Below, piece after piece: positions 27,236 to 36,080 of a stretch of 64,000 nt of DNA (the stretch's first letter is position 1; every line of letters starts with the position of its first letter). The notes below the pieces were generated by a model, which saw nothing but the letters and a program-made list of their open reading frames with translations, had not been told where the DNA came from and ran no database searches. The position numbers and the translations under genes were made by a program. The stretch is from NCBI RefSeq assembly GCF_014636295.1, contig NZ_BMEC01000010.1:186001-250000 (forward strand). Reading direction: 5' to 3'. This stretch comes from Marivirga lumbricoides (GTDB taxonomy: Bacteria; Bacteroidota; Bacteroidia; Cytophagales; Cyclobacteriaceae).

Positions 27236-28726
27236 ATGAAAAATTATGTAATAGCTATTATCTCTGTCTTTTTTGCTGCTTCAGTCTTTGCACAATCATC
27301 TGATGAAGCGCTTACAAAAGAGGTAATTCAAAAGAGCACCATTAAAGGTCATATTTACTTTCTTGCTTCTGATGAGCTTAGAGGAAGAGAAACAGGTTCG
27401 CCCGAAATTGATGTGGCGGCAAGATATTTATCCAGTACATTTCAAAGATATGGCGTAAAACCAGTTCCCGGAACTGAAGAACCTTATTTTCAACATGTGC
27501 CTCTGGTTAAAACTATAGCACCGGAGGTTTACTCACTAAAGTTAGGAGAAACCGTGGTAAGCCCTGAAAACCTAATGCGTATTGAGGGTTCAGGTGTTGA
27601 TACGAAGAAAGCTGAATTTGTTTATGCCGGTTACGGGACAGAAAAGGATTTCGAAAATAAAAACATAAAAGGGAAAATAGCTGTGGTTTTAGCTGGCACA
27701 GAAGAGGCTCAGGATTTGAGAACAGTTTTTATAGAAAGCAATGCCAAGTCAGAACGGGCAAAAAAAGCAGGTGCTAAAGGGTTGATAGAACTTCATACAA
27801 AATCACCCGAAAATTGGACTCAGTTTAAAAGGTATACTGGAGGAAGTACTGTTACTATAAAAAAGCAGGAAAAAACTGAGGGGAATGATTTTTTTAAGCT
27901 TTGGGTGAAGGATTATGAGAGTAATTTATTAATGGCTATTTCTAAAAGAATTAAGCAGTACTTTGATGTTTTCATTGGCGAAGAAATGCAATTAAATATC
28001 CCTGCAAAAAATGTAGTAGGTATGGTGGAGGGCACAGACCCTAAACTTAAAAATGAGTATGTGATCTATTCAGCACATTATGATCATATAGGTATTGGTA
28101 AGCCTAATGCAGAAGGAGATTCAATTTATAATGGAGCCAGGGATAATGCAGTTGGTGTAGTAACCGTAATGAGTGCTGCAGAAAGTATTGCCAGAAATCC
28201 GACTAAAAGGTCAGCCCTTTTTATCCTGTTTACAGCTGAAGAAAAGGGATTATTGGGTAGCCGATACTATACAGAAAATCCGCTAATACCACTTAATCAG
28301 ATGGTATACTGCTTTAATAGCGATAATGGTGGCTATAATGACACAAGTATTGCAACAATTGTTGGTTTGGGAAGAACTACTGCAGGAAAACATATTATTA
28401 CAGCGGCTACTACTTTTGGTTTAGAAGCTATTGATGATCCTGCCGGTGAGCAAGGTCTGTTCGACAGAAGTGATAATGTGAATTTTGCGAAAAAAGGGAT
28501 TCCTGCACCTACATTTAGTTTAGGGTTTACAGCTTTTGATGCTGAAATAATGAAGTATTATCATCAGCAGGCTGATAATCCTGATAACCTGGATTATGAA
28601 TACCTTGAAAAGTTTTTTAAAGCTTTTGTTCTTTCTGCCCGATTAATTGCCAATGATCCTGAAACTCCATTTTGGATGGAAGGTGATAAATACTATGAAG
28701 CAGGAAAGCAACTATATAGCAAATAA
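27236..28726 (+). CDS. Exported M28-family zinc aminopeptidase
   Basis: A 496-residue secreted peptidase with signal peptide MKNYVIAIISVFFAASVFAQ. Residues 100-250 include a protease-associated (PA) type insertion (VYAGYGTEKDFENKNIKGKIAVVL). The catalytic domain holds the two-zinc ligands: YSAHYDHIG, GARDNAVGV, FTAEEKGLLGS (catalytic Glu pair), FNSDNGGYND and a late histidine in KYYHQQADN. It probably trims peptides in the periplasm. It converges on the next gene across a shared terminator. Confidence 0.9.
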   Translation: MKNYVIAIISVFFAASVFAQSSDEALTKEVIQKSTIKGHIYFLASDELRGRETGSPEIDVAARYLSSTFQRYGVKPVPGTEEPYFQHVPLVKTIAPEVYSLKLGETVVSPENLMRIEGSGVDTKKAEFVYAGYGTEKDFENKNIKGKIAVVLAGTEEAQDLRTVFIESNAKSERAKKAGAKGLIELHTKSPENWTQFKRYTGGSTVTIKKQEKTEGNDFFKLWVKDYESNLLMAISKRIKQYFDVFIGEEMQLNIPAKNVVGMVEGTDPKLKNEYVIYSAHYDHIGIGKPNAEGDSIYNGARDNAVGVVTVMSAAESIARNPTKRSALFILFTAEEKGLLGSRYYTENPLIPLNQMVYCFNSDNGGYNDTSIATIVGLGRTTAGKHIITAATTFGLEAIDDPAGEQGLFDRSDNVNFAKKGIPAPTFSLGFTAFDAEIMKYYHQQADNPDNLDYEYLEKFFKAFVLSARLIANDPETPFWMEGDKYYEAGKQLYSK

Positions 28727-28748
28727 ACTTCGATCAGGGTTTAATGAG

Positions 28749-28782
28749 AAAATGTCTGCCATAATTTTACGGCAGACATTTT
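28749..28782. terminator. Bidirectional terminator between converging genes
   Basis: AAAATGTCTGCC (28749-28760) and GGCAGACATTTT (28771-28782) form a 12-bp perfect stem around a 10-base loop, with T-runs on both strands. It serves the M28 peptidase gene and, on the minus strand, touches the stop codon of the lipoprotein gene. Confidence 0.88.
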
Positions 28783-29160
28783 TTATTTTACAGTGATTGT
28801 AAGCGTGATAATATCTCCTACTTTCATATTGCCATCACCAATGCTATAGGTACTGGTAATTTCTACAGTTTCAGTGCCGGTAAAGCCCTCTTTAGATTGA
28901 TAATGATACTCGATAGCAGCTTCCTCTCCTCCGTTTATTATCTCACTTTTGTTATAGTTTTTGGCTTGTTGAGTAATTTTGTAACCTCCTTCTGTAGGAA
29001 TAGCGTCACTAATCGGGTGAATAATTAATTCCCCACTTTTGGCCTCAATAGTAACATTGTTACCAGCTGCATCATCGTTTTTATCATTATTTTGATCTTT
29101 ACAGCTTGAAGCCATAAGGCATAAAATAATAGTTGAAAGTAATATGGATAGATTTTTCAT
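28783..29160 (-). CDS. Small lipoprotein of unknown function
   Basis: A 125-residue protein with a lipoprotein signal (MKNLSILLSTIILCLMASSC, lipid cysteine at residue 20). The mature part has an Asp/Asn-rich spacer then a single beta-rich domain with repeated Thr/Val strands (GTETVEITSTYSIGD, VGDIITLTITVK), like one immunoglobulin-type or cadherin-like unit. The longest frame starts at 29250 inside ppgK, but the ATG at 29160 directly begins the signal peptide and leaves a 40-base gap, so it is preferred. I do not recognise the family. It likely follows ppgK in one message. Confidence 0.72.
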   Translation of the reverse strand: MKNLSILLSTIILCLMASSCKDQNNDKNDDAAGNNVTIEAKSGELIIHPISDAIPTEGGYKITQQAKNYNKSEIINGGEEAAIEYHYQSKEGFTGTETVEITSTYSIGDGNMKVGDIITLTITVK

Positions 29161-29200
29161 AGTTAAAGGACACATTATTTTATTTAATAGTTGTAATATA

Positions 29201-29941
29201 TTATTTATTCTCAGAATGTACCTGATAGGCTGCACCCACAATTCCTGCATGGTTGCGTAGCTGAGCAGGAATGATATTTAATTTTGGATGTAGAAATTTT
29301 TTATACTTAGAAAACTCCTTACTTACCCCGCCTCCTAAAATAATTAATTCAGGCCAAAATAATTTATCTACCTCTAACAGATATTCATTGAGTCTATTTC
29401 CCCATACTTCCCAACTTAGCCTTTCACTTTCTCTTACCGAATTTGCTGCATAAGCTTCGGCAATATCTCCATGTAGTTGAAGGTGACCTAATTCTGTGTT
29501 AGGTACAAGCTTTTTCCTGTAAAATAAAGCAGAACCTATTCCTGTACCAACCGCGATCATTAACACCACCCCATTATAATTTTTCCCGGCACCATACCTC
29601 ATTTCAGCTAAGCCTGCTACATCCACATCATTCATTACCTCAGCCTTACAGCCGGTGGCCTTTTCTATTAATTGATTGATGGGGTTACCTATCCAGCTTT
29701 CATCAATGTTGGAAGCGGTTTTTACAATTCCATCAACAATAGCTGCAGGAAATCCACAGCCTATCTCGCCAGCCCACTGGAAGTGTTTTTGAAGTCGTAC
29801 AATTGTTTTTATCATCGCCTCAGGTGTTGCAGGCTGAGGTGTTTGAAACCTTTTCCTTTCGGAAACAAATATTCCTTTTTCTAAGTCAACTACGGCAGCT
29901 TTCATCCCTGATCCGCCTATGTCAATGCCTAATACTTCCAA
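29201..29941 (-). CDS. ppgK: ROK-family glucokinase, probably polyphosphate type
   Basis: A 246-residue sugar kinase. Phosphate motif 1 is GIDIGGSGMKAAVVD; the substrate/catalytic segment is EVMNDVDVAGLAEMRYG with the catalytic aspartate, then VGTGIGSALF and the ROK-type GHLQLHG. The short length and the NDVDVAG and IGCGFPAAI motifs match the polyphosphate glucokinase branch found in Actinobacteria and Bacteroidota, which phosphorylates glucose with polyphosphate or ATP. Donor choice is inference. Confidence 0.8.
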   Translation of the reverse strand: MEVLGIDIGGSGMKAAVVDLEKGIFVSERKRFQTPQPATPEAMIKTIVRLQKHFQWAGEIGCGFPAAIVDGIVKTASNIDESWIGNPINQLIEKATGCKAEVMNDVDVAGLAEMRYGAGKNYNGVVLMIAVGTGIGSALFYRKKLVPNTELGHLQLHGDIAEAYAANSVRESERLSWEVWGNRLNEYLLEVDKLFWPELIILGGGVSKEFSKYKKFLHPKLNIIPAQLRNHAGIVGAAYQVHSENK

Positions 29942-30141
29942 ATATTCTATAGATTGTTATTAAGCGGCAAGTTAAGCTTTCTAATTCAAAGAGAATAATT
30001 ACAATCTTCAATTGTGAACCTAGCCAATTATAACTTTAACAAACCGCATTTAATATTTATACGGAACCCTGATATATATTATTCGCCATAATCATATTTT
30101 CTTATTATTTTTCTAATTCTATGTTAAACCCTCTTTTTATG

Positions 30142-32277
30142 ATGAAAAACAACTTGATAATTCTTTCCTTTGCCTTATTAATGGCATGTAATATGGAAAA
30201 AGCAGAAGAGAAAAAAGTAATTGAATCTTATCCAGAAACTGCAAAAGTAGATACAGTTGACACCTATTTTGGTGTTGAAGTGGCTGATCCTTATAGATGG
30301 CTGGAGGATGATCGTTCCGAACAGACAGCAGAATGGGTAAAAGCTCAAAATGAAGTTACTTTTGGCTACCTAAATTCTATTCCTTTCAGAGATAAAATAG
30401 AAGAAAGATTAACTAAGCTGTGGAATTATAAAAAGGAAGGGGCTCCTCAAAAGCACGGTGATTATTATTATACCTATAAAAATGACGGATTGCAAAATCA
30501 GTGGGTTATCTACAGAAAAAAGGGTTTGGAAGGAGAAGAAGAACTATTTCTTGATCCTAATACTTTTTCAGAAGATGCTACTACTTCATTAGCCGGCACT
30601 TCATTTACTAAGGACGGCTCTTTGCTGGCTTATTCTATTTCCGAAGGAGGTTCTGACTGGCGTAAAATAATTGTTCTCAATACAGCTGATAAAAGCATGG
30701 TTGGAGACACTTTGACAGATGTAAAATTCAGTGGTGTTTCATGGAAAGGAAATGAAGGCTTTTATTATAGTAGCTACGATAAACCAAAAGGGAGTGAACT
30801 ATCAGCAAAAACACAGGAACATAAGCTCTATTATCATCAGCTAGGCACTCCACAATCTAGTGATAAATTAGTGTTTGGAGGCTCTGAAACCCCGAGAAGA
30901 TACATTGGTGGCTCCGTAAGTGATGATGAAAAATACCTTTTCATTACTGCAGCAAATAGTACAAGCGGAAATGAACTCTATATTAAGGACCTTTCTAAGG
31001 AAAATAGCCCTATAGTTCCAATTGCTACAGGTTTTGAAAGTGAACATTATGTATTAGACAATGAAGGGGAAAAATTATTAATCGTTACTAATCTGGACGC
31101 GCCAAATCAAAGGCTGGTACAGGTTAGTGTAAATGACCCTTCTACTGAAAATTACAAAGACATCATTCCCGAGACTGAAAACGTACTTAGTGTAAGTACT
31201 GCAGGGGGAAATATATTTGCTAATTACATGGTTGATGTGAAAACTGAAATCCACCAATTCGATTATGAAGGTAATAAAATCAGACAAGTGGAGTTGCCAG
31301 GTATAGGCACGGCAGGTGGCTTTGGTGGTGAAAAGGAAGATGCTACATTATATTATTCATTTACTTCTTTCACTTATCCGTCAGCAATTTTTAAGTATAA
31401 TATTAAAGAGGGTACCTCAGAATTATACTGGAAGCCGGCTATAGATTTTGACCCTGAGGCTTATGTAACAGAGCAGGTTTTTTATGATAGCAAGGATGGT
31501 ACTAAAATACCTATGTTTATCACCTATAAAAAAGGATTAGAATTAAACGGCAAAAATCCCACTTACTTATATGCATATGGTGGTTTCAATGTAAGCTTAA
31601 GGCCTGGGTTTAGCGTTTCAAGGTTAATTTGGTTAGAAGAAGGTGGGATTTACGCTCAGCCAAACTTAAGAGGTGGAGGAGAATATGGAGAAGCCTGGCA
31701 TGAAGCGGGTACTAAAATGAATAAGCAAAATGTGTTTGATGATTTTATAGCAGCCGGAGAGTACCTCATCAAAAACAATTATACAAGTTCTGATTACCTT
31801 GCAATTGCCGGAGGATCTAATGGTGGTTTACTGGTAGGTGCTACTATGACGCAGAGACCGGATTTGGCTAAAGTAGCATTTCCTGCTGTAGGAGTAATGG
31901 ACATGTTAAGATACCATACCTTTACTGCCGGAGCTGGTTGGGCTTCTGACTATGGTACTTCTGAAGATAGCAAAGAAATGTTTGAGTATATTTTAGGCTA
32001 TTCTCCTGTTCATAATGTTGAAAAGGGAGTAGAATATCCTGCTACAATGGTTACTACGGCAGATCACGATGATCGTGTAGTACCTGCACATTCCTTTAAA
32101 TTTGCAGCAGAGTTACAGAGTAAACATGAAGGAGATCACCCGGTTTTAATTAGAATTGAAACCAATGCAGGACACGGAGCAGGCAAGCCAACAGATAAAA
32201 TTATTGATGAGTATGCAGATATGTATGCTTTTGCATGGTATAATATGGGTGTGGTGCCATATGATAAAGAGATGTAA
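30142..32277 (+). CDS. Prolyl oligopeptidase, lipoprotein form (S9A)
   Basis: Serine peptidase cutting after proline in peptides. From the ATG at 30142 the signal is MKNNLIILSFALLMAC, with a lipobox LMAC, so the protein is anchored in the envelope; the longest frame begins 21 bases earlier at 30121. The N-terminus has the S9 segment VADPYRWLEDDRSEQTAEWVKAQN, then a seven-bladed propeller region, and the hydrolase domain with nucleophile Ser in AGGSNGGLLVG, Asp in TADHDDRVVPAHS and His in NAGHGAGKP. PNLRGGGEYGEAWH is the typical oxyanion region. Length is normal. A hairpin terminator follows directly. Confidence 0.93.
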   Translation: MKNNLIILSFALLMACNMEKAEEKKVIESYPETAKVDTVDTYFGVEVADPYRWLEDDRSEQTAEWVKAQNEVTFGYLNSIPFRDKIEERLTKLWNYKKEGAPQKHGDYYYTYKNDGLQNQWVIYRKKGLEGEEELFLDPNTFSEDATTSLAGTSFTKDGSLLAYSISEGGSDWRKIIVLNTADKSMVGDTLTDVKFSGVSWKGNEGFYYSSYDKPKGSELSAKTQEHKLYYHQLGTPQSSDKLVFGGSETPRRYIGGSVSDDEKYLFITAANSTSGNELYIKDLSKENSPIVPIATGFESEHYVLDNEGEKLLIVTNLDAPNQRLVQVSVNDPSTENYKDIIPETENVLSVSTAGGNIFANYMVDVKTEIHQFDYEGNKIRQVELPGIGTAGGFGGEKEDATLYYSFTSFTYPSAIFKYNIKEGTSELYWKPAIDFDPEAYVTEQVFYDSKDGTKIPMFITYKKGLELNGKNPTYLYAYGGFNVSLRPGFSVSRLIWLEEGGIYAQPNLRGGGEYGEAWHEAGTKMNKQNVFDDFIAAGEYLIKNNYTSSDYLAIAGGSNGGLLVGATMTQRPDLAKVAFPAVGVMDMLRYHTFTAGAGWASDYGTSEDSKEMFEYILGYSPVHNVEKGVEYPATMVTTADHDDRVVPAHSFKFAAELQSKHEGDHPVLIRIETNAGHGAGKPTDKIIDEYADMYAFAWYNMGVVPYDKEM

Positions 32278-32301
32278 TATCGATTGACCGGCTTCTTTTA
32301 G

Positions 32302-32331
32302 AAAAGGGATGAGCTTGCTCATCCCTTTTTT
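32302..32331 (+). terminator. Rho-independent terminator after the S9 peptidase
   Basis: AAAAGGGATGAGC (32302-32314) and GCTCATCCCTTTT (32317-32329) form a 13-bp perfect stem with a tiny central loop, followed by TTG. It begins 25 bases after the stop codon. Confidence 0.85.
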
Positions 32332-32373
32332 GTTTGGAAATTAGATAGTAGTACATTAGAAGGAGTTTAACAC

Positions 32374-33105
32374 TTGAGGATTATGACTGTAATTACACGA
32401 AAAAGTGATTTGAAAGCACAGTGGGAGCTTTGTGTAAAGAGTTATGTTCCGGGTCAAATAAGTCTATTCGTTGAAAAACTACATGAAGTTATACTTTCCC
32501 AAAAGGTTAAATTCCCGCTTTTAGAATATTGTGCTCATAAGATGTTTGATTTTTTGCCAGATACTGAACATATTCTTGTATGTGATAAGATAGAAAGCCT
32601 AAAAACAGAAGGAGGGAATGTGCTGATAGGGAAAATATTGCAGTTAAGATTAGTAGTAGATTTTGATTTATCTATAGAAAAAGCTGCTGAATATATCTCC
32701 AAAGCTGACATTTGGTATGTCTGTGATATCATTGGCGAAAGAGTTTTCGGATATGCGTTACTTAATTATCCTCATAAAATGTTTCCAAAATTTGATCAAC
32801 TTTCAATACATCCAAGTAACTGGGTTGTGCGCTCATTGGGGGCAGGAGGCCATTATGCTATAAAGAAGGGTTTAGGGAAAGCTCACTGTCAGCAGCTTTT
32901 TAGAATACTTTTGACTATGGCAAACAGCAGTGATAAGGAAATCAGGCAAGGGGTAGGCTGGGCTGCAAAAACCACAGCCAAATTTCATCCTGATATCATC
33001 TCTTCTTATAAGTTAGACATAAATAATCAGAAAGAAGTAGCCAATTGGTTCAGGAGAAAAGTGGAGATAGGATTAAATAGAAATAGCTATGCCAAAGGAA
33101 ATTGA
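32374..33105 (+). CDS. AlkD-like HEAT-repeat DNA alkylation repair protein
   Basis: A 243-residue all-helical protein built of HEAT-like repeats, with segments typical of the AlkD/DNA alkylation repair family: KADIWYVCDIIGERVFGYAL, NWVVRSLGAGGHYAIKK, IRQGVGWAAKTTAKFHPD. AlkD glycosylases remove bulky or cationic alkyl-bases by trapping extrahelical DNA. The start is ambiguous: TTG at 32374 has AGGAG at ideal distance, while ATG at 32383 gives MTVITRKSDLK. It overlaps the following radical-SAM gene by 17 bases, which argues for joint expression in DNA repair. Family assignment is moderately sure. Confidence 0.7.
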   Translation: MRIMTVITRKSDLKAQWELCVKSYVPGQISLFVEKLHEVILSQKVKFPLLEYCAHKMFDFLPDTEHILVCDKIESLKTEGGNVLIGKILQLRLVVDFDLSIEKAAEYISKADIWYVCDIIGERVFGYALLNYPHKMFPKFDQLSIHPSNWVVRSLGAGGHYAIKKGLGKAHCQQLFRILLTMANSSDKEIRQGVGWAAKTTAKFHPDIISSYKLDINNQKEVANWFRRKVEIGLNRNSYAKGN

Positions 33106-33979
33106 AGTGAAATCAGTTTTAAATAAAACCAAAAGGAGAGATCCATGGTTTTTAGATGATTATACACTCAATTTATATAGCAGCTGTTCATTCAATTGCC
33201 TCTATTGTTACATAAGAGGAAGTAAATATGGAGCTAACCTTGAAGAAAGTTTAAGCATAAAAACGAACGCAATAGAAATTCTGGAAAAACAGCTGTTCAA
33301 CCGAGCTCGAAAAAAGCAATTTGGAATTATTGTACTTTCTTCAGCAACAGATCCTTATTTACAGTTGGAAAACAAATATCAGTTAACTCGTCATGCATTA
33401 GAAGTAATAGCTAAATATAAGTTTCCCGTTCACATTATTACAAAATCAGATTTAATAGAAAGAGATTTTGATTTATTGCATCAAATAGATAAGGAAGCTA
33501 TTTTGCCAAGAAGTTTTCAGGAAAGTATGAGAAGAGGAGTAATTATATCATTCTCTTTCTCAACTCTTAATGACAAGGTGGCTCAAATTTTTGAAAAAGG
33601 TGCTACCAAGCCATCTTTGCGCGTTCAAGCTGTTGAAAAAGCTGTAAAGGAGGGTTTTCATACAGGAATAAGCATGATGCCCCTGCTCCCTTTTATTTCA
33701 GATACTACAGAGCATCTGGAAAATTTGTTTTCAACTTTTAAGAGATGTGATGTTAATTATATTCTTCCTGCAACATTAACATTGTACGGAAATGGCGCTG
33801 CAGATAGCAAAGTATTGGTTTTGAATGCTATAGCAAAGCATTTTCCACATTTGAGAAGCAAGTATGAGAAATATTTTCAATATGGCTCACAGATGCCGGA
33901 ATATTATAAAAATGCATTTAGCAGGAAAATGAAAGAGTTAAGCGTGAAATACAAGATAAGTAATACTATCCTTTACTAA
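33089..33979 (+). CDS. Spore photoproduct lyase-like radical SAM protein
   Basis: A 296-residue radical-SAM enzyme with the cluster motif CSFNCLYC in NLYSSCSFNCLYCYIRGSKYG. LSSATDPYLQLENKYQLTRHAL and IITKSDLIERDFDLL, and the GISMMPLLPFISDTTEHLENLF segment, place it in the SplB-like/Rv2578c group. True SPL reverses a thymine-dimer photoproduct; most non-spore members have no assigned substrate. Overlap with an AlkD-like gene supports a link to nucleic acid repair. No extra C-terminal cluster cysteines are seen. Confidence 0.82.
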   Translation: MPKEIEVKSVLNKTKRRDPWFLDDYTLNLYSSCSFNCLYCYIRGSKYGANLEESLSIKTNAIEILEKQLFNRARKKQFGIIVLSSATDPYLQLENKYQLTRHALEVIAKYKFPVHIITKSDLIERDFDLLHQIDKEAILPRSFQESMRRGVIISFSFSTLNDKVAQIFEKGATKPSLRVQAVEKAVKEGFHTGISMMPLLPFISDTTEHLENLFSTFKRCDVNYILPATLTLYGNGAADSKVLVLNAIAKHFPHLRSKYEKYFQYGSQMPEYYKNAFSRKMKELSVKYKISNTILY

Positions 33980-34120
33980 TGACATGTATTGCTAAACAGA
34001 TCATAACTTTAAGTTTATAAAAGTATCTCCTAATCTTTTTCGTGATTGATGCACCCTGTTTTAGCTAATAAATTGTTTCATAAACTTTGTGCGTTTGGCG
34101 CATTGCAGTTAAATTTAAAC

Positions 34121-34597
34121 ATGAGCATAGTTATAAGAAAAGCAACAGAAAATGATATCCCCAGAGTACTGGAATTGATTAAAGAATTAGCCGTTTACGA
34201 GCGTGAGCCAGATGCAGTAGTAATAGATGAGGCAGAATTGATTAAGGATGGTTTTGGCGAAAATCCTGCTTATGGATTATTTGTTGGGGAAGATGAGAAG
34301 CAAATAGTAGGAATTGCTTTATATTATTATCGTTACTCAACCTGGAACGGAAAAGTTCTATATCTGGAAGATTTAATTGTTACTGAATCTGAACGTGGGA
34401 AAGGATATGGAAGAGTTCTTCTAAATGCTATTTTAAAAGAAGCAGATGAGCAAAATTGCAGGTTGTGTACATGGCAGGTACTGGATTGGAATGAGCCTTC
34501 TATTAATTTCTATAAGAGCATAGGTGCAAATCTTGACGAGTCATGGATTAATTGTACTGTGAAGAAGTCTCAATATAAGTCAGTTTACAATCAATAG
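34121..34597 (+). CDS. GNAT-family N-acetyltransferase
   Basis: A GNAT domain starting MSIVIRKATENDIPRVLELIKELAVYE, which is the standard family opening; the longest frame (34046) adds 25 unlike residues, so ATG 34121 is preferred. The acetyl-CoA loop is ESERGKGYGRVLLNA; LYLEDLIV is the preceding strand and WNEPSINFYKSIGA the closing one. Resembles diamine (spermidine/spermine-type) acetyltransferases in the strand LYYYRYSTWNGK, so a polyamine substrate is possible given arginine decarboxylase in the window, but this is only a suggestion. Confidence 0.87.
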   Translation: MSIVIRKATENDIPRVLELIKELAVYEREPDAVVIDEAELIKDGFGENPAYGLFVGEDEKQIVGIALYYYRYSTWNGKVLYLEDLIVTESERGKGYGRVLLNAILKEADEQNCRLCTWQVLDWNEPSINFYKSIGANLDESWINCTVKKSQYKSVYNQ

Positions 34598-34602
34598 GTA
34601 TT

Positions 34603-34635
34603 AAAAGTCCCACAAATATTCAGTGTGGGACTTTT
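34603..34635. terminator. Bidirectional terminator
   Basis: AAAAGTCCCACA (34603-34614) and TGTGGGACTTTT (34624-34635) form a 12-bp perfect stem with a 9-base loop between the converging GNAT and DUF4286 genes, T-rich on both strands. Confidence 0.88.
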
Positions 34636-34639
34636 AAAT

Positions 34640-34942
34640 TTAAACAGTTTCAAGAAACGTTCTGAAAGAAACACATTTATTCTGAAATTTAGCAAAATGC
34701 TCATCTCTTAAGCGAGGAGCTTCCTTTGTCATGTAGTTTTCCAGTTTGTCAAGATCATCAGTAAAGTATTGAACAGCATAAGTTTCACCTTCGCCTTCAG
34801 TCTCATTTAAAAGCCTCAACATTCTGTGATCATGGAAAAAACCTGTAGCGAGAATGTCAGGAATGTGAGTTTCTTTCATCCAGTTTACCCATTCTTTCTC
34901 TATTTCTTTCTCAACATTGACTGTTACATTATAAATAATCAT
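34640..34942 (-). CDS. DUF4286 family protein
   Basis: A 100-residue protein starting MIIYNVTVNVEKEIEKEWVNWMKETHIPD, with a middle YAVQYFTDDLDKLENYM and closing FQNKCVSFRTFLE. This is the common Bacteroidota DUF4286 family, a ferredoxin-like (dimeric alpha-beta barrel) fold by appearance. No catalytic residues are known, so function is unassigned. It ends against the shared terminator. Confidence 0.88.
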   Translation of the reverse strand: MIIYNVTVNVEKEIEKEWVNWMKETHIPDILATGFFHDHRMLRLLNETEGEGETYAVQYFTDDLDKLENYMTKEAPRLRDEHFAKFQNKCVSFRTFLETV

Positions 34943-35088
34943 ATAATTTACTTATTTTTCCTCAAATTTGGAGTTTTTAAATTTAACCTGAAAACATTTT
35001 TAGTCTTCCTTTGGTTATTTATTTACTTATCCAACCATTGTGATATATGTTTTGTTAACTTAAGGTAAGTAGAAAGGAGAAGAAGAAA

Positions 35089-36021
35089 GTGAGTAACTAT
35101 TCAATAAAAGATTTAGAACATCTATCAGGAATAAAGGCGCATACTTTAAGAATTTGGGAGCAGAGGTATAATTTTATAGAGCCCAAAAGAACAGATACCA
35201 ATATTAGGTATTATAGTGATGAAGATTTAAAGTTAATTCTCAATATCTCCACACTGAAAGAGAATGGCTATAAAATCTCCAAAATAGCTAAAATGTCTGA
35301 GGCAGAACTTAATTCTGAAGTTCTGAAAATTGCAGAAACTAACCTGCGGTTTCCTGATCAAATCAATTCCTTAACCTTAAGTATGATTGATATGGATGAG
35401 GACAGGTTTGAGAAAATACTGAGTAATAACATTATTAAATATGGTTTTGAAAGAACCATGTTAAATATCATTTATCCATTTCTTTCAAAAATAGGAATGC
35501 TGTGGCAAACAGGAAGTATTCTTCCTGCCCAGGAACATTTTATCTCTAATCTAATACGTCAAAAGCTTACTGTAGCCATTGATGGACAATTTGTAACCGA
35601 TAAAGAATCCAAAGGAAAGTGGTTGTTGTACTTGCCTGAAGGTGAGTTGCACGAACTTTCTCTAATGTTTGCAGCCTTTCTCTTAAGAGTCAGAAAATAT
35701 AAAGTGATCTACTTGGGCCAAAGTTTACCTAAAGAAGATTTATATACAGTAAAAGAGGTGCATAATCCTGATTTTGTTCTCACAATGAGTGCTGTGGCAC
35801 CCAAAAAAGCTGAATTACAAGAGTATGTAAATGAAGTAGCTGAACTCTTCAGTAGTGCTACATTATTCGTGGGAGGTTATCAGGTAATTGGTCAGGATAT
35901 CAAGAGAAAGAAGAACGTTGAATTTATAATGAAGATTGAAGATCTAATCGATTTTTTGGAAGAAAAGGAGATGGGAAACGCTACAGTGCATCAATCAACT
36001 AATGAAATGAAGTATCATTAA
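35089..36021 (+). CDS. MerR regulator with cobalamin-binding domain (CarH/LitR-like)
   Basis: Residues 1-70 form a MerR winged helix (YSIKDLEHLSGIKAHTLRIWEQRY, then NIRYYSDEDLKLILNI). The C-terminal part is a B12-binding module: the helical-bundle signature W-x9-EH is exact (W139 ... E149-H150), followed by LPEGELHELS (E186, H188) and VGGYQV. This matches light-sensing repressors that bind adenosylcobalamin and control carotenoid genes. One usual glycine of the E/DxHxxG motif is serine here (S191). The start is GTG with AAAGGAG upstream. It is read toward the sigma/crt operon it probably controls and ends in its own terminator. Confidence 0.88.
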   Translation: MSNYSIKDLEHLSGIKAHTLRIWEQRYNFIEPKRTDTNIRYYSDEDLKLILNISTLKENGYKISKIAKMSEAELNSEVLKIAETNLRFPDQINSLTLSMIDMDEDRFEKILSNNIIKYGFERTMLNIIYPFLSKIGMLWQTGSILPAQEHFISNLIRQKLTVAIDGQFVTDKESKGKWLLYLPEGELHELSLMFAAFLLRVRKYKVIYLGQSLPKEDLYTVKEVHNPDFVLTMSAVAPKKAELQEYVNEVAELFSSATLFVGGYQVIGQDIKRKKNVEFIMKIEDLIDFLEEKEMGNATVHQSTNEMKYH

Positions 36022-36045
36022 AAGTACGTTTCTGAAAATTGTTTT

Positions 36046-36080
36046 AAGAGGCTTTCTGCAAAAGATAGCCTCTTTTTTTT
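36046..36080 (+). terminator. Rho-independent terminator after the MerR gene
   Basis: AAGAGGCT (36046-36053) pairs with AGCCTCTT (36067-36074), loop of 13 bases, followed by six more T. It separates the regulator from the long control region of the sigma/crt operon. Confidence 0.85.

Noticed and set aside
29161-29250. N-terminal extension of the small lipoprotein (start at 29250)
   Set aside because: The extra 30 residues lie inside ppgK on the same strand and put the lipoprotein signal in the middle; ATG 29160 gives a normal lipoprotein start.
34046-34120. N-terminal extension of the GNAT protein
   Set aside because: The 25 extra residues are not part of the family and the standard start MSIVIRKAT is at 34121.
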